The notes: generated by a model from the letters alone, not told the origin. Shown: positions 47,002 through 55,859, counted from the first letter of the stretch. The stretch is 64,000 nucleotides of DNA from Bacillota bacterium (GCA_040757085.1 JBFLXJ010000017.1:155095-219094), one strand, 5' to 3'. Numbers and translations are program-made.

Positions 47002-47958
47002 GTGCAATGTCATGAATTTTCGCTGGCGAATCCGCTTGTCTGCTCGGGCGAACTGGCGGTGGCGGTGGGCACCTTTGACGGGGTGCACCTCGGGCACCAG
47101 CGCCTGATCCGACGCCTGGTGGCAGGGGCCAGGAAGGAGAGGCTGCCGGCAGCCGTCCTCACCTTCGAACCCCATCCCCTCGAGGTTCTGCGCCCCGGTA
47201 ACGGCCCCCGGCGGTTGACCCTTCCCGAAGAAAAGGCCGCTATCCTGGCCACCCTGGGGGTAGACCTTCTGCTGGTGATGAGGTTTGACCGGCAGCTGGC
47301 CGCGATGAGCCCCGCAGATTTCGCGCGCGAGGTGCTGGAAGGCATGCTGAGGGCGCGCAGGGTGCACGTGGGTTTCAGCTTCTCCTTCGGACGGGAAGGC
47401 CTGGGTACTCCCGCCGACCTCCTGAGGTGGGGTGAGGAGCGGGGCGCAAGGGTTGAGGTTTTCCCACCGGTGCGGGTGCGGGGGCGGGTGGTGTCTTCCA
47501 CGGCCATCCGGGAAGCAGTGATGCAGGGGGCGGTGGCCCGGGCCCGCACGATGCTGGGGCGGCCCTACGGGGTGACGGGCCGGGTGGTGCGCGGTGACGG
47601 GCGGGGACGCGGCCTGGGGTACCCGACGGCTAACGTGGAGTGTGATCCCCGGAAAGTGATGCCTGCTCCCGGCGTGTACGCCGTGTGGGTGAATGCTACC
47701 TTGCCCGGGGTGGCCAACTTTGGGAGGCGTCCCACCTTCGGGGGGGGAGAGGCGCGGCTAGAAGTGTATTTGCCCGGGATCGACCGGGATCTGTACGGGG
47801 AGCCGATTGAGGTAGCCTTCTGGAGACGCCTGCGGGGAGAGCGGTGTTTTCCGGATCCTGCTGCCCTGGCCCGGCAACTGGAGGTTGACAGCCGGCGTGC
47901 CCTGGCTGCCCTGCGCGTTTACAGCAGGGGGGTGGTGTGCTACAATCGATCTGGTTGA
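47002..47958 (+). CDS. ribF: Bifunctional riboflavin kinase/FAD synthetase
   Basis: Makes FMN and FAD. 318 residues: N-terminal nucleotidyltransferase with [32 protein letters not shown] and [10 protein letters not shown]-terminal flavokinase with [20 protein letters not shown] and the GVYAVWV strand. GTG start 3 nt after truB. The rpsO promoter lies inside its last 40 bp. Confidence 0.95.
   Translation: MQCHEFSLANPLVCSGELAVAVGTFDGVHLGHQRLIRRLVAGARKERLPAAVLTFEPHPLEVLRPGNGPRRLTLPEEKAAILATLGVDLLLVMRFDRQLAAMSPADFAREVLEGMLRARRVHVGFSFSFGREGLGTPADLLRWGEERGARVEVFPPVRVRGRVVSSTAIREAVMQGAVARARTMLGRPYGVTGRVVRGDGRGRGLGYPTANVECDPRKVMPAPGVYAVWVNATLPGVANFGRRPTFGGGEARLEVYLPGIDRDLYGEPIEVAFWRRLRGERCFPDPAALARQLEVDSRRALAALRVYSRGVVCYNRSG
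47918..47946 (+). promoter_or_regulatory. Sigma-A promoter for rpsO
   Basis: TTTACA (47918-47923), 17-bp spacer ending in extended-10 TGC, TACAAT (47941-47946). Overlaps the 3' end of ribF and drives rpsO, probably also pnp by readthrough. Confidence 0.8.
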
Positions 47959-48031
47959 ACCTGCACGCGGCGGTCCGAGACTCCGGCGGCCGGCTGGGTG
48001 CAGGGGATGTCCCGGGAAGGAGGAGGCCGTA
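47952..48031 (+). promoter_or_regulatory. Structured rpsO leader (candidate S15 autoregulatory site)
   Basis: About 80-nt leader. CCTGCAC (47960-47966) pairs with GTGCAGG (47998-48004), enclosing a GC-rich region with its own short hairpin, followed by GGGGATGTCCC and the AAGGAGGAGG ribosome site. S15 represses its own mRNA in several bacteria by such leaders; the match here is by position and pairing only. Confidence 0.4.
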
Positions 48032-48301
48032 GTGACCCTGGCGCGAGAAAAGAAGCAATCGATCATATCGGAATACCGCCGGCACGAGAAGGATACGGGG
48101 TCGCCGGAAGTGCAGATCGCCCTGCTCACCGAACGTATCTCCGAACTCACCGAGCACCTGAAGGAACACCGCCACGACTACCACAGCCGGCGGGGCCTGC
48201 TCAAGATGGTGGGGCACAGGCGCAATCTGCTCAGGTACCTCAAAGAGACCGACATCCAACGATACAGAGCCCTGGTTGAGAGACTCGGCATCCGGGGTTG
48301 A
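48032..48301 (+). CDS. rpsO: 30S ribosomal protein S15
   Basis: 89-residue rRNA-binding protein: [32 protein letters not shown] (in parts), [29 protein letters not shown] (in parts) and [24 protein letters not shown] start behind AAGGAGGAGG. Normal length. Followed by a hairpin and then pnp, the universal rpsO-pnp pair. Confidence 0.97.
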   Translation: MTLAREKKQSIISEYRRHEKDTGSPEVQIALLTERISELTEHLKEHRHDYHSRRGLLKMVGHRRNLLRYLKETDIQRYRALVERLGIRG

Positions 48302-48307
48302 AGGAGC

Positions 48308-48331
48308 GGGCGGGAGGCCCGCCCTTCGTTT
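48308..48331 (+). terminator. Intrinsic terminator-like hairpin between rpsO and pnp
   Basis: GGGCGGG (48308-48314) and CCCGCCC (48318-48324) with a short loop, then TTCGTTT. Expected partial terminator or RNase processing site in the rpsO-pnp transcript. Confidence 0.65.
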
Positions 48332-48369
48332 GAGGAACCCCAGGGGGTAAACCCCAGGGGAAGGGAGGA

Positions 48370-50586
48370 ATGGTATTGAGCGAAGCTGCCCTTGAGCACA
48401 TGCCAGCAGCCTGGGAGCCGGAGGGCTTCCGGTGTTTCGAGATGGATTTCGCCGGTCGTCCCCTGCGTATTGAAGTGGGGAAGATGGCCAGGCAGGCAGG
48501 CGGCGCCTGCCTGGTGCGTTACGGGGAGACCGCCGTGCTGGTGACCGCCACTGCCTCCCCGGAGCCGCGGGAAGGGGTCGACTTCCTGCCCCTCACTGTG
48601 GATTACGAGGAGCGGCTGTACGCGGTAGGCCGCATCCCCGGTAGCTGGCACCGCAGGGAGGGTCGTCCCAGCACGCGGGCCGTCCTGAGCGGGCGGCTGA
48701 TCGACCGCCCCATCCGGCCCCTGTTCCCGGAGGGCCTTCGTAATGACGTGCAGGTAATTGTCACCGTGCTCTCCGTTGACCACGACCACTCTCCTGAAGT
48801 CTGCGGGCTGGTGGGTGCGTCGGCGGCCCTGAGCATCTCGGATATCCCCTGGAACGGCCCGGTGGGGGCATGTGAGGTGGGACTGGTTGACGGCCGGGTG
48901 GTGTTGAACCCCAACCAGAGCCAGCATGCAGTTTCGCCGCTGGGCCTGGTGGTGGCGGGTACCGAGGAAGCGGTGATCATGGTGGAGGCGGGCGCCCGCG
49001 AAGTTCACGAGGAAGATGTGCTGCGCGCGATCGCCGCCGGCCACGAAGAATGCCGCCGGGTGTGCCGGTTCATCGCCGACCTGGCCCGGGAGGTGGGCAA
49101 GCCCAAGCGGGAATTCCCCCTGTTCCTGCCCGATCCCGAACTCGAGCGCAGGGTGAGGGAGTATGCCACCCCCCTTGTCTCAGAGTTGCTCGGGTATGCG
49201 GATAAGACCGAGCGGGAGAAGGCGAGCGCGGAACTGCAAGCCCGGGTAGTGGAACATTTTTCCGCCGAGTACCCGGAGGGTGCTGCACTGATCGCGGTGG
49301 TGCTCAAGAAGATCCTCAAGGAAGAGATGCGCCGCCAGATCATCGAGCATGGGGTAAGGCCTGACGGGCGCCGCCCGGACGAAATCAGGCCGGTCTGGTG
49401 CCAGGTGGGCCTGCTCCCGCGGGTGCATGGCTCCGGGCTGTTCACGCGCGGCCAGACGCAGGTCCTCACCGTGGCTACCCTGGGGGCAGTGGGTGACGTG
49501 CAACTCCTGGACGACACCGGTGAGGAAGAGGAAAAGCGCTTCATGCACCATTACAACTTCCCGCCTTATTCCACCGGCGAGACCAGGCCCCTGCGGGGGC
49601 CGGGCCGGCGGGAAATCGGGCACGGTGCCCTGGCCGAAAGGGCACTTGAGGCGGTCATCCCCGCCGAGGACGTCTTCCCCTACACATTGCGCTTGGTGTC
49701 GGAAGTCCTGGAGTCCAACGGGTCCACCTCCATGGCGTCCGTGTGCGGCAGTACCCTGGCCCTCATGGATGCAGGGGTGCCCATTTCCGCGCCCGTGAGC
49801 GGGGTGGCCATGGGCCTGATCAAGGAAGGCGACCGGGTGGTGGTCCTGAGCGATATCCAGGGTATGGAGGATGCCCTGGGAGACATGGACTTCAAGGTGG
49901 CCGGCACCACGAAGGGGATAACGGCCCTGCAGATGGACATCAAGATCCCGGGGGTGACCGTTGACATCCTGCGCCGGGCCCTGGAGCAAGCGCGGCGTGG
50001 CAGGTTGTACATCCTGGAGCGCATGCTGGAGGTACTGCCCGCGCCGCGTCGTGAACTCAGTCGCTGGGCTCCCCGCATCCTGAGCATCACCATCCACCCC
50101 GACCGCATCCGCGACGTCATCGGGCCGGGCGGCAAGACCATCAACCGCATCATCGCGGAGACGGGCACCAAGATCGACGTGGAATCCGACGGGCGCGTTT
50201 TCGTGGCGGGCCCCGCCGAGGGTGCCGAGAAGGCCCTGGACATGATCAGGGCCCTTACCGCCGAGCCGGAACTGGGGCAGATCTACCGGGGTAAGGTCAC
50301 CCGCATTACCAGCTTTGGTGCCTTCGTGGAGATCCTGCCCGGCAAGGAGGGCCTGGTGCACATCTCCGAGCTCTCCGACCGTCGGGTGAACCGGGTGGAG
50401 GACGTGGTGAACGTGGGCGACGAGGTGCTGGTGAAGCTCACGGAGATCGACCGCATGGGGCGCATCAACCTCTCCCGCCGGCAGGCCCTGCTGGCTGAGC
50501 AGGCCCGGCGCGGGGATGACCAGCTTCGTAATCGGGAACAGCATTCCCCAGCACACCGTCCCGGCCGCGGTCAGGAAAGGCGGTGA
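48370..50586 (+). CDS. pnp: Polyribonucleotide nucleotidyltransferase (PNPase)
   Basis: 3'-5' phosphorolytic exoribonuclease. 738 residues: first RNase PH domain ([33 protein letters not shown]), all-helical linker, second RNase PH domain ([42 protein letters not shown]), KH domain ([20 protein letters not shown]) and S1 domain ([20 protein letters not shown]). ATG 48370 is only one base from GGGAGG; TTG 48376 has better spacing and may be the true start. Confidence 0.96.
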   Translation: MVLSEAALEHMPAAWEPEGFRCFEMDFAGRPLRIEVGKMARQAGGACLVRYGETAVLVTATASPEPREGVDFLPLTVDYEERLYAVGRIPGSWHRREGRPSTRAVLSGRLIDRPIRPLFPEGLRNDVQVIVTVLSVDHDHSPEVCGLVGASAALSISDIPWNGPVGACEVGLVDGRVVLNPNQSQHAVSPLGLVVAGTEEAVIMVEAGAREVHEEDVLRAIAAGHEECRRVCRFIADLAREVGKPKREFPLFLPDPELERRVREYATPLVSELLGYADKTEREKASAELQARVVEHFSAEYPEGAALIAVVLKKILKEEMRRQIIEHGVRPDGRRPDEIRPVWCQVGLLPRVHGSGLFTRGQTQVLTVATLGAVGDVQLLDDTGEEEEKRFMHHYNFPPYSTGETRPLRGPGRREIGHGALAERALEAVIPAEDVFPYTLRLVSEVLESNGSTSMASVCGSTLALMDAGVPISAPVSGVAMGLIKEGDRVVVLSDIQGMEDALGDMDFKVAGTTKGITALQMDIKIPGVTVDILRRALEQARRGRLYILERMLEVLPAPRRELSRWAPRILSITIHPDRIRDVIGPGGKTINRIIAETGTKIDVESDGRVFVAGPAEGAEKALDMIRALTAEPELGQIYRGKVTRITSFGAFVEILPGKEGLVHISELSDRRVNRVEDVVNVGDEVLVKLTEIDRMGRINLSRRQALLAEQARRGDDQLRNREQHSPAHRPGRGQERR

Positions 50587-50592
50587 GCCCCC

Positions 50593-51459
50593 GTGGCGCG
50601 CGTGCGTCTGGGGGCCCACCTTTCCATCGGGGGAGGCTGGGCCCGGCTGATCGCCGACGCCACCGCCCTGGGTTGTGAAACTGCGCAGGTGTTCTCTCGC
50701 AGCCCCCGTGGGGGCAAGGCACGACCCCTGGGGGAAGCGGAAGTCTCTGTCCTGAGGGAAGGGCTGGCCGGGGCGGGGGTCGCCCCCCTCATCGTACATA
50801 CCCCCTACCTGGTGAACATAGCGGCGCCCGAAGAGAGTAAGTGGGAGTACGCCGTGGAAGTGCTGGCCGAGGATCTGGGGCGGGCCGCCCTCCTGGGTGC
50901 CCCCTGGGTGGTGGTGCATATGGGCCACGCGCGGCAACTGCCCCTTGAGGAAGGCCTGCTCCGGTGCGTCCGCGCCCTCGACCTCGCCTTTGAACGGGCC
51001 GGTGAGGCCGGAGAAGGGGTTACCCTCCTGCTGGAAAACACGGCGGGAGGGCTGGGGGAGAGCGTGGAGGCCATGGCGTGGGTGATATCCCGGGCCCGCC
51101 ACGGGGAGCGTCTGGGGGTGTGCCTGGATACCTGCCATGCCTTCGCCGCCGGCTATGACCTCCGCACTCCCACGGGGCAGGAGGCATTTCTGGGCAAAGT
51201 ACGCCGGTTTATGGGCTCGGATCGGGTGAAGGTGTGGCACTTCAACGACTCGGCAGGTGCCTGCGGGTCTCACCTGGACCGGCACGAGCACGTGGGCGAA
51301 GGGCAGATGGGGCGGGACGCATTCGGGCTCCTGCTGGGCCAGCCCGAGGTGGATGGCCGGCCGGTAATCCTGGAAACACCGGTGAAGACCCCCGAAGGCT
51401 ACCGCCCTGACCTGGCCGTCCTGAGAGAACTGCGCGAGAAAGCGGCGAGGAAGTGGTAG
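50593..51459 (+). CDS. nfo: Endonuclease IV (AP endonuclease)
   Basis: Zinc TIM-barrel AP endonuclease for base-excision repair. 288 residues: LGAHLSIGGGWARLIADA, VHTPYLVNIAAP, VVHMGHA, LLLENTAGG, GVCLDTCHAFAAGYD, HFNDSAGACGSHLDRHEHVG and VILETPVKTPEG give the metal-binding His/Glu/Asp set. GTG start 6 nt after pnp, which is not a standard neighbour. Confidence 0.94.
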   Translation: MARVRLGAHLSIGGGWARLIADATALGCETAQVFSRSPRGGKARPLGEAEVSVLREGLAGAGVAPLIVHTPYLVNIAAPEESKWEYAVEVLAEDLGRAALLGAPWVVVHMGHARQLPLEEGLLRCVRALDLAFERAGEAGEGVTLLLENTAGGLGESVEAMAWVISRARHGERLGVCLDTCHAFAAGYDLRTPTGQEAFLGKVRRFMGSDRVKVWHFNDSAGACGSHLDRHEHVGEGQMGRDAFGLLLGQPEVDGRPVILETPVKTPEGYRPDLAVLRELREKAARKW

Positions 51460-51962
51460 TGGTAGGGAAACCGGCCGGATGCGACTCGGGGGTGTCACCG
51501 GGAGGGTTGCAGCTGAGAGTGCGGCGTTTTGAAGTGGTTTCTGCTTACCGGGACAGAGGGGTGACCCTGCCCCGGCGGAGCACTCCGGGGTCGGCCGGGT
51601 ACGACCTGGCGGCTGCCGAGGACACCGTCATCCCGGCAGGTGGGGTTGGCCTGGTGCCCACCGGCCTGAAGGTGTACCTGCCCCCGGGAGAGTTTTTGGC
51701 CGTGTACATACGGTCCGGCGTGGCCGTGGCGCGGGGGCTGAGCCTGGCCAACGGGGTGGCCGTCATCGATGCCGATTACGCGGACAATCCGGCCAACGAA
51801 GGTCACATCGTGCTGGCCGTTTACAACCGGAGTCCGGAGCCGGTCACGGTGCACAGGGGAGAACGTATTGCCCAGGGGATTTTCCTCGCCTTCGGCCTGG
51901 CCGACGACGACCGACCGGGCCCTCCCCGGCGGGGAGGACTGGGGAGCACGGGCCGGCTGTAG
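51453..51962 (+). CDS. dut: dUTP diphosphatase
   Basis: Trimeric dUTPase that keeps uracil out of DNA. Motif 1 TPGSAGYDLAAAED, motif 2 YIRSGVAVARGLSLANG, motif 3 GVAVIDADYADNPANEGHI, motif 4 RGERIAQGIF, motif 5 RRGGLGSTGRL. The YADNPANEGHI block is the form seen in many Bacillota. The open frame starts at GTG 51453 overlapping nfo; the family N-terminus (RRFEVVSAYRDRG) suggests a later start at TTG 51507 or GTG 51519. Neighbouring nfo is functionally related (uracil/AP site avoidance and repair). Confidence 0.93.
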   Translation: MVVVGKPAGCDSGVSPGGLQLRVRRFEVVSAYRDRGVTLPRRSTPGSAGYDLAAAEDTVIPAGGVGLVPTGLKVYLPPGEFLAVYIRSGVAVARGLSLANGVAVIDADYADNPANEGHIVLAVYNRSPEPVTVHRGERIAQGIFLAFGLADDDRPGPPRRGGLGSTGRL

Positions 51963-51993
51963 GCCCCGGTGTGGGGATATGGGTTTCGGGATT

Positions 51994-52057
51994 TGTCGAA
52001 GATTGGGGCCAGGTGTCGACAAGTTTCTGCGCACGCGGGCCGGTTCCTCGCTATAAT
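51994..52057 (+). promoter_or_regulatory. Promoter with Spo0A-type boxes upstream of the spo0E-like gene
   Basis: TGTCGAA at 51994-52000 is an exact 0A box (in context TTTGTCGAA); a second near-match TGTCGAC lies exactly 20 bp downstream at 52014-52020 in the palindrome TGTCGACA. A consensus -10 TATAAT is at 52052-52057 with no recognisable -35 at the right distance, as at Spo0A-activated sigma-A promoters. Boxes would be at about -70 and -50. Confidence 0.6.
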
Positions 52058-52107
52058 GGGGGTGGCCAGGCGCCCCCCGCCCGGTCCCCACCGCAGGGGG
52101 AGGGCCG

Positions 52108-52299
52108 TTGCCAAGGGAAAATAGCGAAGAAAACCTGCTGCGTGAACTAGAGGAGCTGCGGCAGGAACTGTATCGGGTCACCAATGGTGCCACGACCGGG
52201 CTGCATGAAAAGGAGCGGGAGCGTGCAGAAGAGATAAGCACCAGATTGGATCACCTGGTAGTCGAGGTGGTCAAACGTAGAACAGAGAGGAAGGCATGA
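52108..52299 (+). CDS. Spo0E-like aspartyl-phosphate phosphatase family protein
   Basis: 63-residue, two-helix acidic/basic protein. ENLLRELEELRQELYRV then EEISTRLDHLVVEVVKRR fits the Spo0E family, whose signature is SQELD on the second helix; here it is S44-T-R-L-D48, with Ser, Leu and the key Asp kept. Spo0E proteins dephosphorylate Spo0A~P and delay sporulation. TTG start with AGGGGGAGGG upstream. Divergent signature makes the call moderate. Confidence 0.65.
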   Translation: MPRENSEENLLRELEELRQELYRVTNGATTGLHEKERERAEEISTRLDHLVVEVVKRRTERKA

Positions 52300-52305
52300 T
52301 AACGC

Positions 52306-52345
52306 TGGGGGACCGGGCGGGGGGTTTTTTAGTTTTCCCCAGAGC
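52306..52345 (+). terminator. Possible terminator after the spo0E-like gene
   Basis: CTGGGG (52306-52311) can pair with CCCCAG (52337-52342) around a loop containing GGGGGG then TTTTTT. The stem is short and loop long, so efficiency is uncertain. Confidence 0.35.
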
Positions 52346-52368
52346 ATATACGTAAGTCGGGGAATGGT

Positions 52369-52692
52369 GTGAACTGGTATCTCTTAGCAATGGGGGGCAC
52401 GGCCCTCCTGGTGCTGCTTTCCCTCATGCGCAGGGTGAAGCTGATCCGCATGGCCCGCCAGCAGGACATGGTGGAGCCCGTGTCTTCCCCGGTGGCGGAG
52501 GCGGTGAGGCAACTGGTAGGGGTGGCAGGGGGTGTCTACGTGGCCCTGGTGAGCCTGGCGGCTTTCCTGCGCCTGCCCCCTCAGCAGTCGGTGGAGCTGT
52601 TTGGCATAACCTTTGACCCTCTTGCCCTGGCTGCCCTCATCGTCGCCATCGTGCAGCCATTTTTCCTGCCTTCCTCACGGACGGTGCCGTAG
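52369..52692 (+). CDS. Small membrane protein of unknown function
   Basis: 107 residues with two to three predicted membrane helices: about 4-20 (LLAMGGTALLVLLSLM), 50-67 (LVGVAGGVYVALVSLAAF) and 82-98 (LALAALIVAIVQPFF). A basic loop RRVKLIRMARQQ follows helix 1. GTG start behind TCGGGGAATG. No family recognised. It lies between the Spo0E-like gene and the stress-protein gene, consistent with a sporulation or envelope role but not showing one. Confidence 0.65.
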   Translation: MNWYLLAMGGTALLVLLSLMRRVKLIRMARQQDMVEPVSSPVAEAVRQLVGVAGGVYVALVSLAAFLRLPPQQSVELFGITFDPLALAALIVAIVQPFFLPSSRTVP

Positions 52693-52781
52693 CACTTCGC
52701 TACCGGCCGAGACACATCCGCCTTCCTTCCCCCGCGGCTGCGCAATACGTGGCCGTCAGTGCGGAATACTACCATACACCC

Positions 52782-52801
52782 GGGTTCGCCTGAACGAACC
52801 C
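52782..52801 (+). promoter_or_regulatory. Inverted repeat before the stress-protein gene
   Basis: GGGTTCG (52782-52788) and CGAACCC (52795-52801), 6-nt spacer, 26 bp before the start. Could be an operator or mRNA hairpin. No T-run. No confident promoter was seen nearby. Confidence 0.45.
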
Positions 52802-52826
52802 AAACTGGGGGAAGGGGGTATGGACC

Positions 52827-53294
52827 TTGGCGAAGACGGTGATCGGGGTATTCCGCAATCGCGGCGACGCCGACCGGGCGGTGGAAGAACTCCGCCAGAA
52901 GGGCTTCAGCCGCGACATTTCCGTGATCACCAGGGGTGGGCAGCAGGGAGAGGGAGGAGGTACGGTGGCCGAAGGTGTGGTCACCGGCGGTACCCTCGGG
53001 GGTCTGGCCGGTCTCCTGGCGGGCGCGGGAGCGCTGGCCATCCCGGGGGTTGGTCCCATCCTGGCAGCCGGACCGATAGCGGGGGCCCTCACCGGGGCAG
53101 CCACGGGAGGCCTGGCGGGAGGCTTGATCGACTGGGGTATTCCCGAGGAACGGGGACGCTTCTACGAGCAAAAAGTCCGGGAAGGTAACCTGGTGGCCAT
53201 GGTGAAGAGTTCCGACCCCAAGGTCAACGAGGCCGCCGACATCATGCGCCGCCACGGAGCCCAGGACGTGGAGACCCACACCGCCCGCAGCTGA
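52827..53294 (+). CDS. YflT-like general stress protein with glycine-zipper hydrophobic centre
   Basis: 155 residues. N-terminal YflT/GSP-17M-like domain: TVIGVFRNRGDADRAVEELRQKGF then DISVITRG; a Gly/Ala-rich glycine-zipper stretch (about 50-105, with GGTLGGLAGLLAGAGAL and GALTGAATGGLAGGL); and a C-terminal ferredoxin-like repeat with GNLVAMVKSSDPKVNEAADIMRRHGAQDV. TTG start behind GAAGGGGG. Such proteins are stress-induced in Bacillus; biochemical role unknown. Confidence 0.75.
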   Translation: MAKTVIGVFRNRGDADRAVEELRQKGFSRDISVITRGGQQGEGGGTVAEGVVTGGTLGGLAGLLAGAGALAIPGVGPILAAGPIAGALTGAATGGLAGGLIDWGIPEERGRFYEQKVREGNLVAMVKSSDPKVNEAADIMRRHGAQDVETHTARS

Positions 53295-53380
53295 GCGGAC
53301 GCCGGGCGTTGCATCCGGTGCCACCCCCATCCCGCCAGGTGCGCCGGGGGTGCGGTATCTGCGTGATACGGATCCGGGCA

Positions 53381-53404
53381 GGGGGAAGGGTGCTTCCTTC
53401 CCCC
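53381..53404 (+). terminator. Strong hairpin after the stress-protein gene
   Basis: Perfect 9-bp stem GGGGGAAGG (53381-53389) and CCTTCCCCC (53396-53404) with a 6-nt loop; followed by ACCTTCCCTTT rather than a clean T-run. Probable transcript end before the lgt-like gene. The rest of 53295-53558 shows no gene. Confidence 0.55.
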
Positions 53405-53558
53405 ACCTTCCCTTTCAGGCGCTATTCCTCGTCGGGCCGGGGACGGGGGGATGCATATGCGGGTGGGGAAGCGGTTGTGAGCCGGGCCAAGAAGGAGTGG
53501 AGCATCGAAGCGCGAATACCCCCTGGTAACCCGACGGGGTTGGGAAAGGGGAGTGGTC

Positions 53559-54323
53559 GTGCATCCCATTGCCTTTCGCATCGGCGGGCTCGAGATCCAC
53601 ACCTGGGGCGTCCTGTTCGCGCTGGGTTTTGGACTGGCCATCCTGGCGGCAGAGATGAACGCACGCAGAGTGGGGTTGCCTTCCTGGCTTTACGTGGAGT
53701 CTTCCCTCTACATTGCGGTGGCGGCCATCCTGGGTGCCCGGCTGCTGTACGTGGCCCTGGAATGGGGGCAATATAGCGGTCAGCCCTGGCGGGTGCTGAA
53801 CACCCGGGAGGGCGGGCTTTCCCTGTACGGGGGTCTGATGGGCGGAGTGCTGGCCGTCTGGCTGTTCACCCGGCTGCGTCGTGTCCCTACCGGTCGGTTT
53901 CTGGACGGGGGAGCCCCGGCCGTCGCCCTGGGCACGGCCGTCACCCGGGTGGGGTGCTTCCTGGAAGGGTGCTGCTGGGGCATCCTCACCGGGGGGGACT
54001 GGGGGTTTCTCACCCGTTTTGCGCCCGGCCTGCGCCATCCTGCCCAGTTGTACGAGATGGTGCTCGACCTGGTTCTTTTTGCCGGCCTGTGGTATCTGGC
54101 TCCCCGCCTGGTTCTTCTCCCCGGCCAGCTGTTCTTGTTTTACGTGGCCGGGTACTCGGCCATCCGTTTCGGCGTCGAGTTCTGGCGAGATGTCCCCCAC
54201 CTGTGGGGGTGGGTTACCGTCACCCAGCCGGCTGCCCTGGTCACGGTGCTGGCGAGCCTGGGGCTGGCCTGGTACCGCTGGCACCGGGCGCGGAACGTCA
54301 CGCGCGGCAAGGGAGTCACATAG
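53559..54323 (+). CDS. Lgt-like membrane protein, divergent active site
   Basis: 254 residues, about seven membrane helices, belongs to the prolipoprotein diacylglyceryl transferase family. Family pattern retained in HPIAFRIGGLEIHTWGVLFALGFG near the N-terminus and the C-terminal FVEFWRD-like GVEFWRDVPH. But the catalytic-loop HGG of Lgt is YGG here (GGLSLYGGLMGG), and the GRxGNFxNGE motif is TRVGCFLEGCCWG, giving three cysteines. This cysteine form marks Lgt-like paralogues. It may not transfer diacylglycerol. GTG 53559 chosen (AAAGGGGAG 6 nt upstream); GTG 53553 is adjacent. Confidence 0.75.
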   Translation: MHPIAFRIGGLEIHTWGVLFALGFGLAILAAEMNARRVGLPSWLYVESSLYIAVAAILGARLLYVALEWGQYSGQPWRVLNTREGGLSLYGGLMGGVLAVWLFTRLRRVPTGRFLDGGAPAVALGTAVTRVGCFLEGCCWGILTGGDWGFLTRFAPGLRHPAQLYEMVLDLVLFAGLWYLAPRLVLLPGQLFLFYVAGYSAIRFGVEFWRDVPHLWGWVTVTQPAALVTVLASLGLAWYRWHRARNVTRGKGVT

Positions 54324-54355
54324 CCTGTAGTGAGTATATCCGCCACCAGCAGGGG

Positions 54356-55240
54356 ATGAGGGCGGTGCAGGGAGTACAAGTGGCGGTAGTGGGAGGAGAC
54401 CGCCGGGAAGCGGAGGCGGCCCGGTTTCTGGCCATGCGGGGCGCCCGGGTGCGGGTGTGGGGACAGCCCGCGGCACGCCTGGGAGAGGGCGTGCAGGTGG
54501 CGGCCCGCGCGGAGGAAGCGCTGGCGGCGGCACGGGTGGTAGTGGGGCCCGTGCGGGGAACGGATGGCGCCGGGCGCATATGGTCGGAGGCCGGCCCGCT
54601 GGAACTGGGCGAGAAGGCCTGGGGGGCCCTCGATGCGGGAACCCTCTTCCTGATCGGGGTGGGTGACGCCATCCTGCGGGACGGGGTCGCCGCCCGCGGC
54701 GCCCGCCTGGTGGAGTACCGGGAGCGCGACGACTTTGCTATCTGGAACTCGGTGCCCACTGCGGAAGGGGCGGTGTTCATGGCCCTGAAAGAGATGGATG
54801 TCACATTGCACGGGTCGTCCTGTCTGGTGCTGGGCCTGGGGCGGACGGGGCTCACCCTCGCGCGCCTGCTACGGGCCATGGGGGCTACGGTGACGGTGGT
54901 GGCTCGCCGTTCTGCCTGCCTGGCCCGCGCCGAGGAGATGGGGTGTCGGGGGGCGGCGCTGGACGGCCTGGAGGAAGCGGTTGCCGGAGCCGACGTCATC
55001 TTCAACACCATCCCTGCCCCTGTACTCCACGCCGGCGTGCTGCGCCGGGTGCCGGCGGGATGCATCATCATCGATTTGGCCTCCGCTCCCGGGGGCACGG
55101 ACTTCGCTTTTGCGGCCGCACGCGGCCTGCGGGCCAGCCTGGCCCCCGGCTTGCCTGCGACCAAGGCTCCGGTCACCGCGGGTCGCATTCTGGGTCGGGT
55201 GGTGGAGCAAATCTGGCGGGAAATGCAGACTGGGGGGTGA
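54356..55240 (+). CDS. dpaA: Dipicolinate synthase subunit A
   Basis: NAD(P)-dependent subunit (SpoVFA) of the enzyme that makes dipicolinate from the DapA product during sporulation. 294 residues; N-terminal domain VAVVGGDRREAEAARFLAMRGA and second dinucleotide fold LVLGLGRTGLTLARLLRAMGA; also FNTIPAPVL and IDLASAPGGTDF. ATG 54356 behind GCAGGGG. Followed 4 nt later by dpaB. The operon with asd-dapG-dapA matches B. subtilis. Confidence 0.94.
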   Translation: MRAVQGVQVAVVGGDRREAEAARFLAMRGARVRVWGQPAARLGEGVQVAARAEEALAAARVVVGPVRGTDGAGRIWSEAGPLELGEKAWGALDAGTLFLIGVGDAILRDGVAARGARLVEYRERDDFAIWNSVPTAEGAVFMALKEMDVTLHGSSCLVLGLGRTGLTLARLLRAMGATVTVVARRSACLARAEEMGCRGAALDGLEEAVAGADVIFNTIPAPVLHAGVLRRVPAGCIIIDLASAPGGTDFAFAAARGLRASLAPGLPATKAPVTAGRILGRVVEQIWREMQTGG

Positions 55241-55244
55241 TAAT

Positions 55245-55859
55245 GTGCCGCTGGCTGGTAGGCGGGTGGGGTTCGGGATCACGGGTTCCCTGTGTAACCT
55301 GCACCGGGTCTGGCCCCAAATGGAAAAGCTGGTGATGGCGGGGGCAGAGGTTGTCCCTGTGGTTTCCCAGGTGGTACAGAGTACCGATACCCGGTTTGGA
55401 ACGGCTGCCCAGGTGCTGGCCCGCATACGGGACATTACGGGCCGGGAACCCATCCGGAGCATCGCGGAAGCGGAGACGCTGGGCCCCGTGCAGCCGGTGG
55501 ACATCATGGTGGTGGCCCCCTGCACGGGTAACACCATGGCCCGTATCGCCAACGCCATCACCGACGGACCGGTGACCATGGCGGTGAAGGCCACACTGCG
55601 CAACGGCCGGCCCGTGCTGCTGGCCATCAGTTCCAACGATGCCCTGGGGCTCAACGCCCGCAACCTGGGCACGTTACTGGCGGCGCGCAACGTCTTTTTC
55701 GTCCCTTTTGGCCAGGACGATCCCCGGGGCAAACCCACCTCGCTGGATGCTGACCTGGAGCTGCTGGTGCCTGCCATCGAGGAGGCCCTGCAGGGCAGAC
55801 AGATCCAGCCCCTCCTGGTGAGCCGGCATGCCGGTGGACCCCCGCCGGCGGGGCGGTAA
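55245..55859 (+). CDS. dpaB: Dipicolinate synthase subunit B
   Basis: Flavoprotein subunit (SpoVFB), HFCD/Dfp fold. 204 residues: VGFGITGSLCNLHRVWPQMEKL, DIMVVAPCTGNTMARIANAITD, then RPVLLAISSNDALGLNARN. GTG 55245 overlaps neither gene and has GGGGGGTGAT upstream. Needed for spore heat resistance and Ca-DPA. Presence of dpaAB shows a spore former. Confidence 0.94.
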   Translation: MPLAGRRVGFGITGSLCNLHRVWPQMEKLVMAGAEVVPVVSQVVQSTDTRFGTAAQVLARIRDITGREPIRSIAEAETLGPVQPVDIMVVAPCTGNTMARIANAITDGPVTMAVKATLRNGRPVLLAISSNDALGLNARNLGTLLAARNVFFVPFGQDDPRGKPTSLDADLELLVPAIEEALQGRQIQPLLVSRHAGGPPPAGR

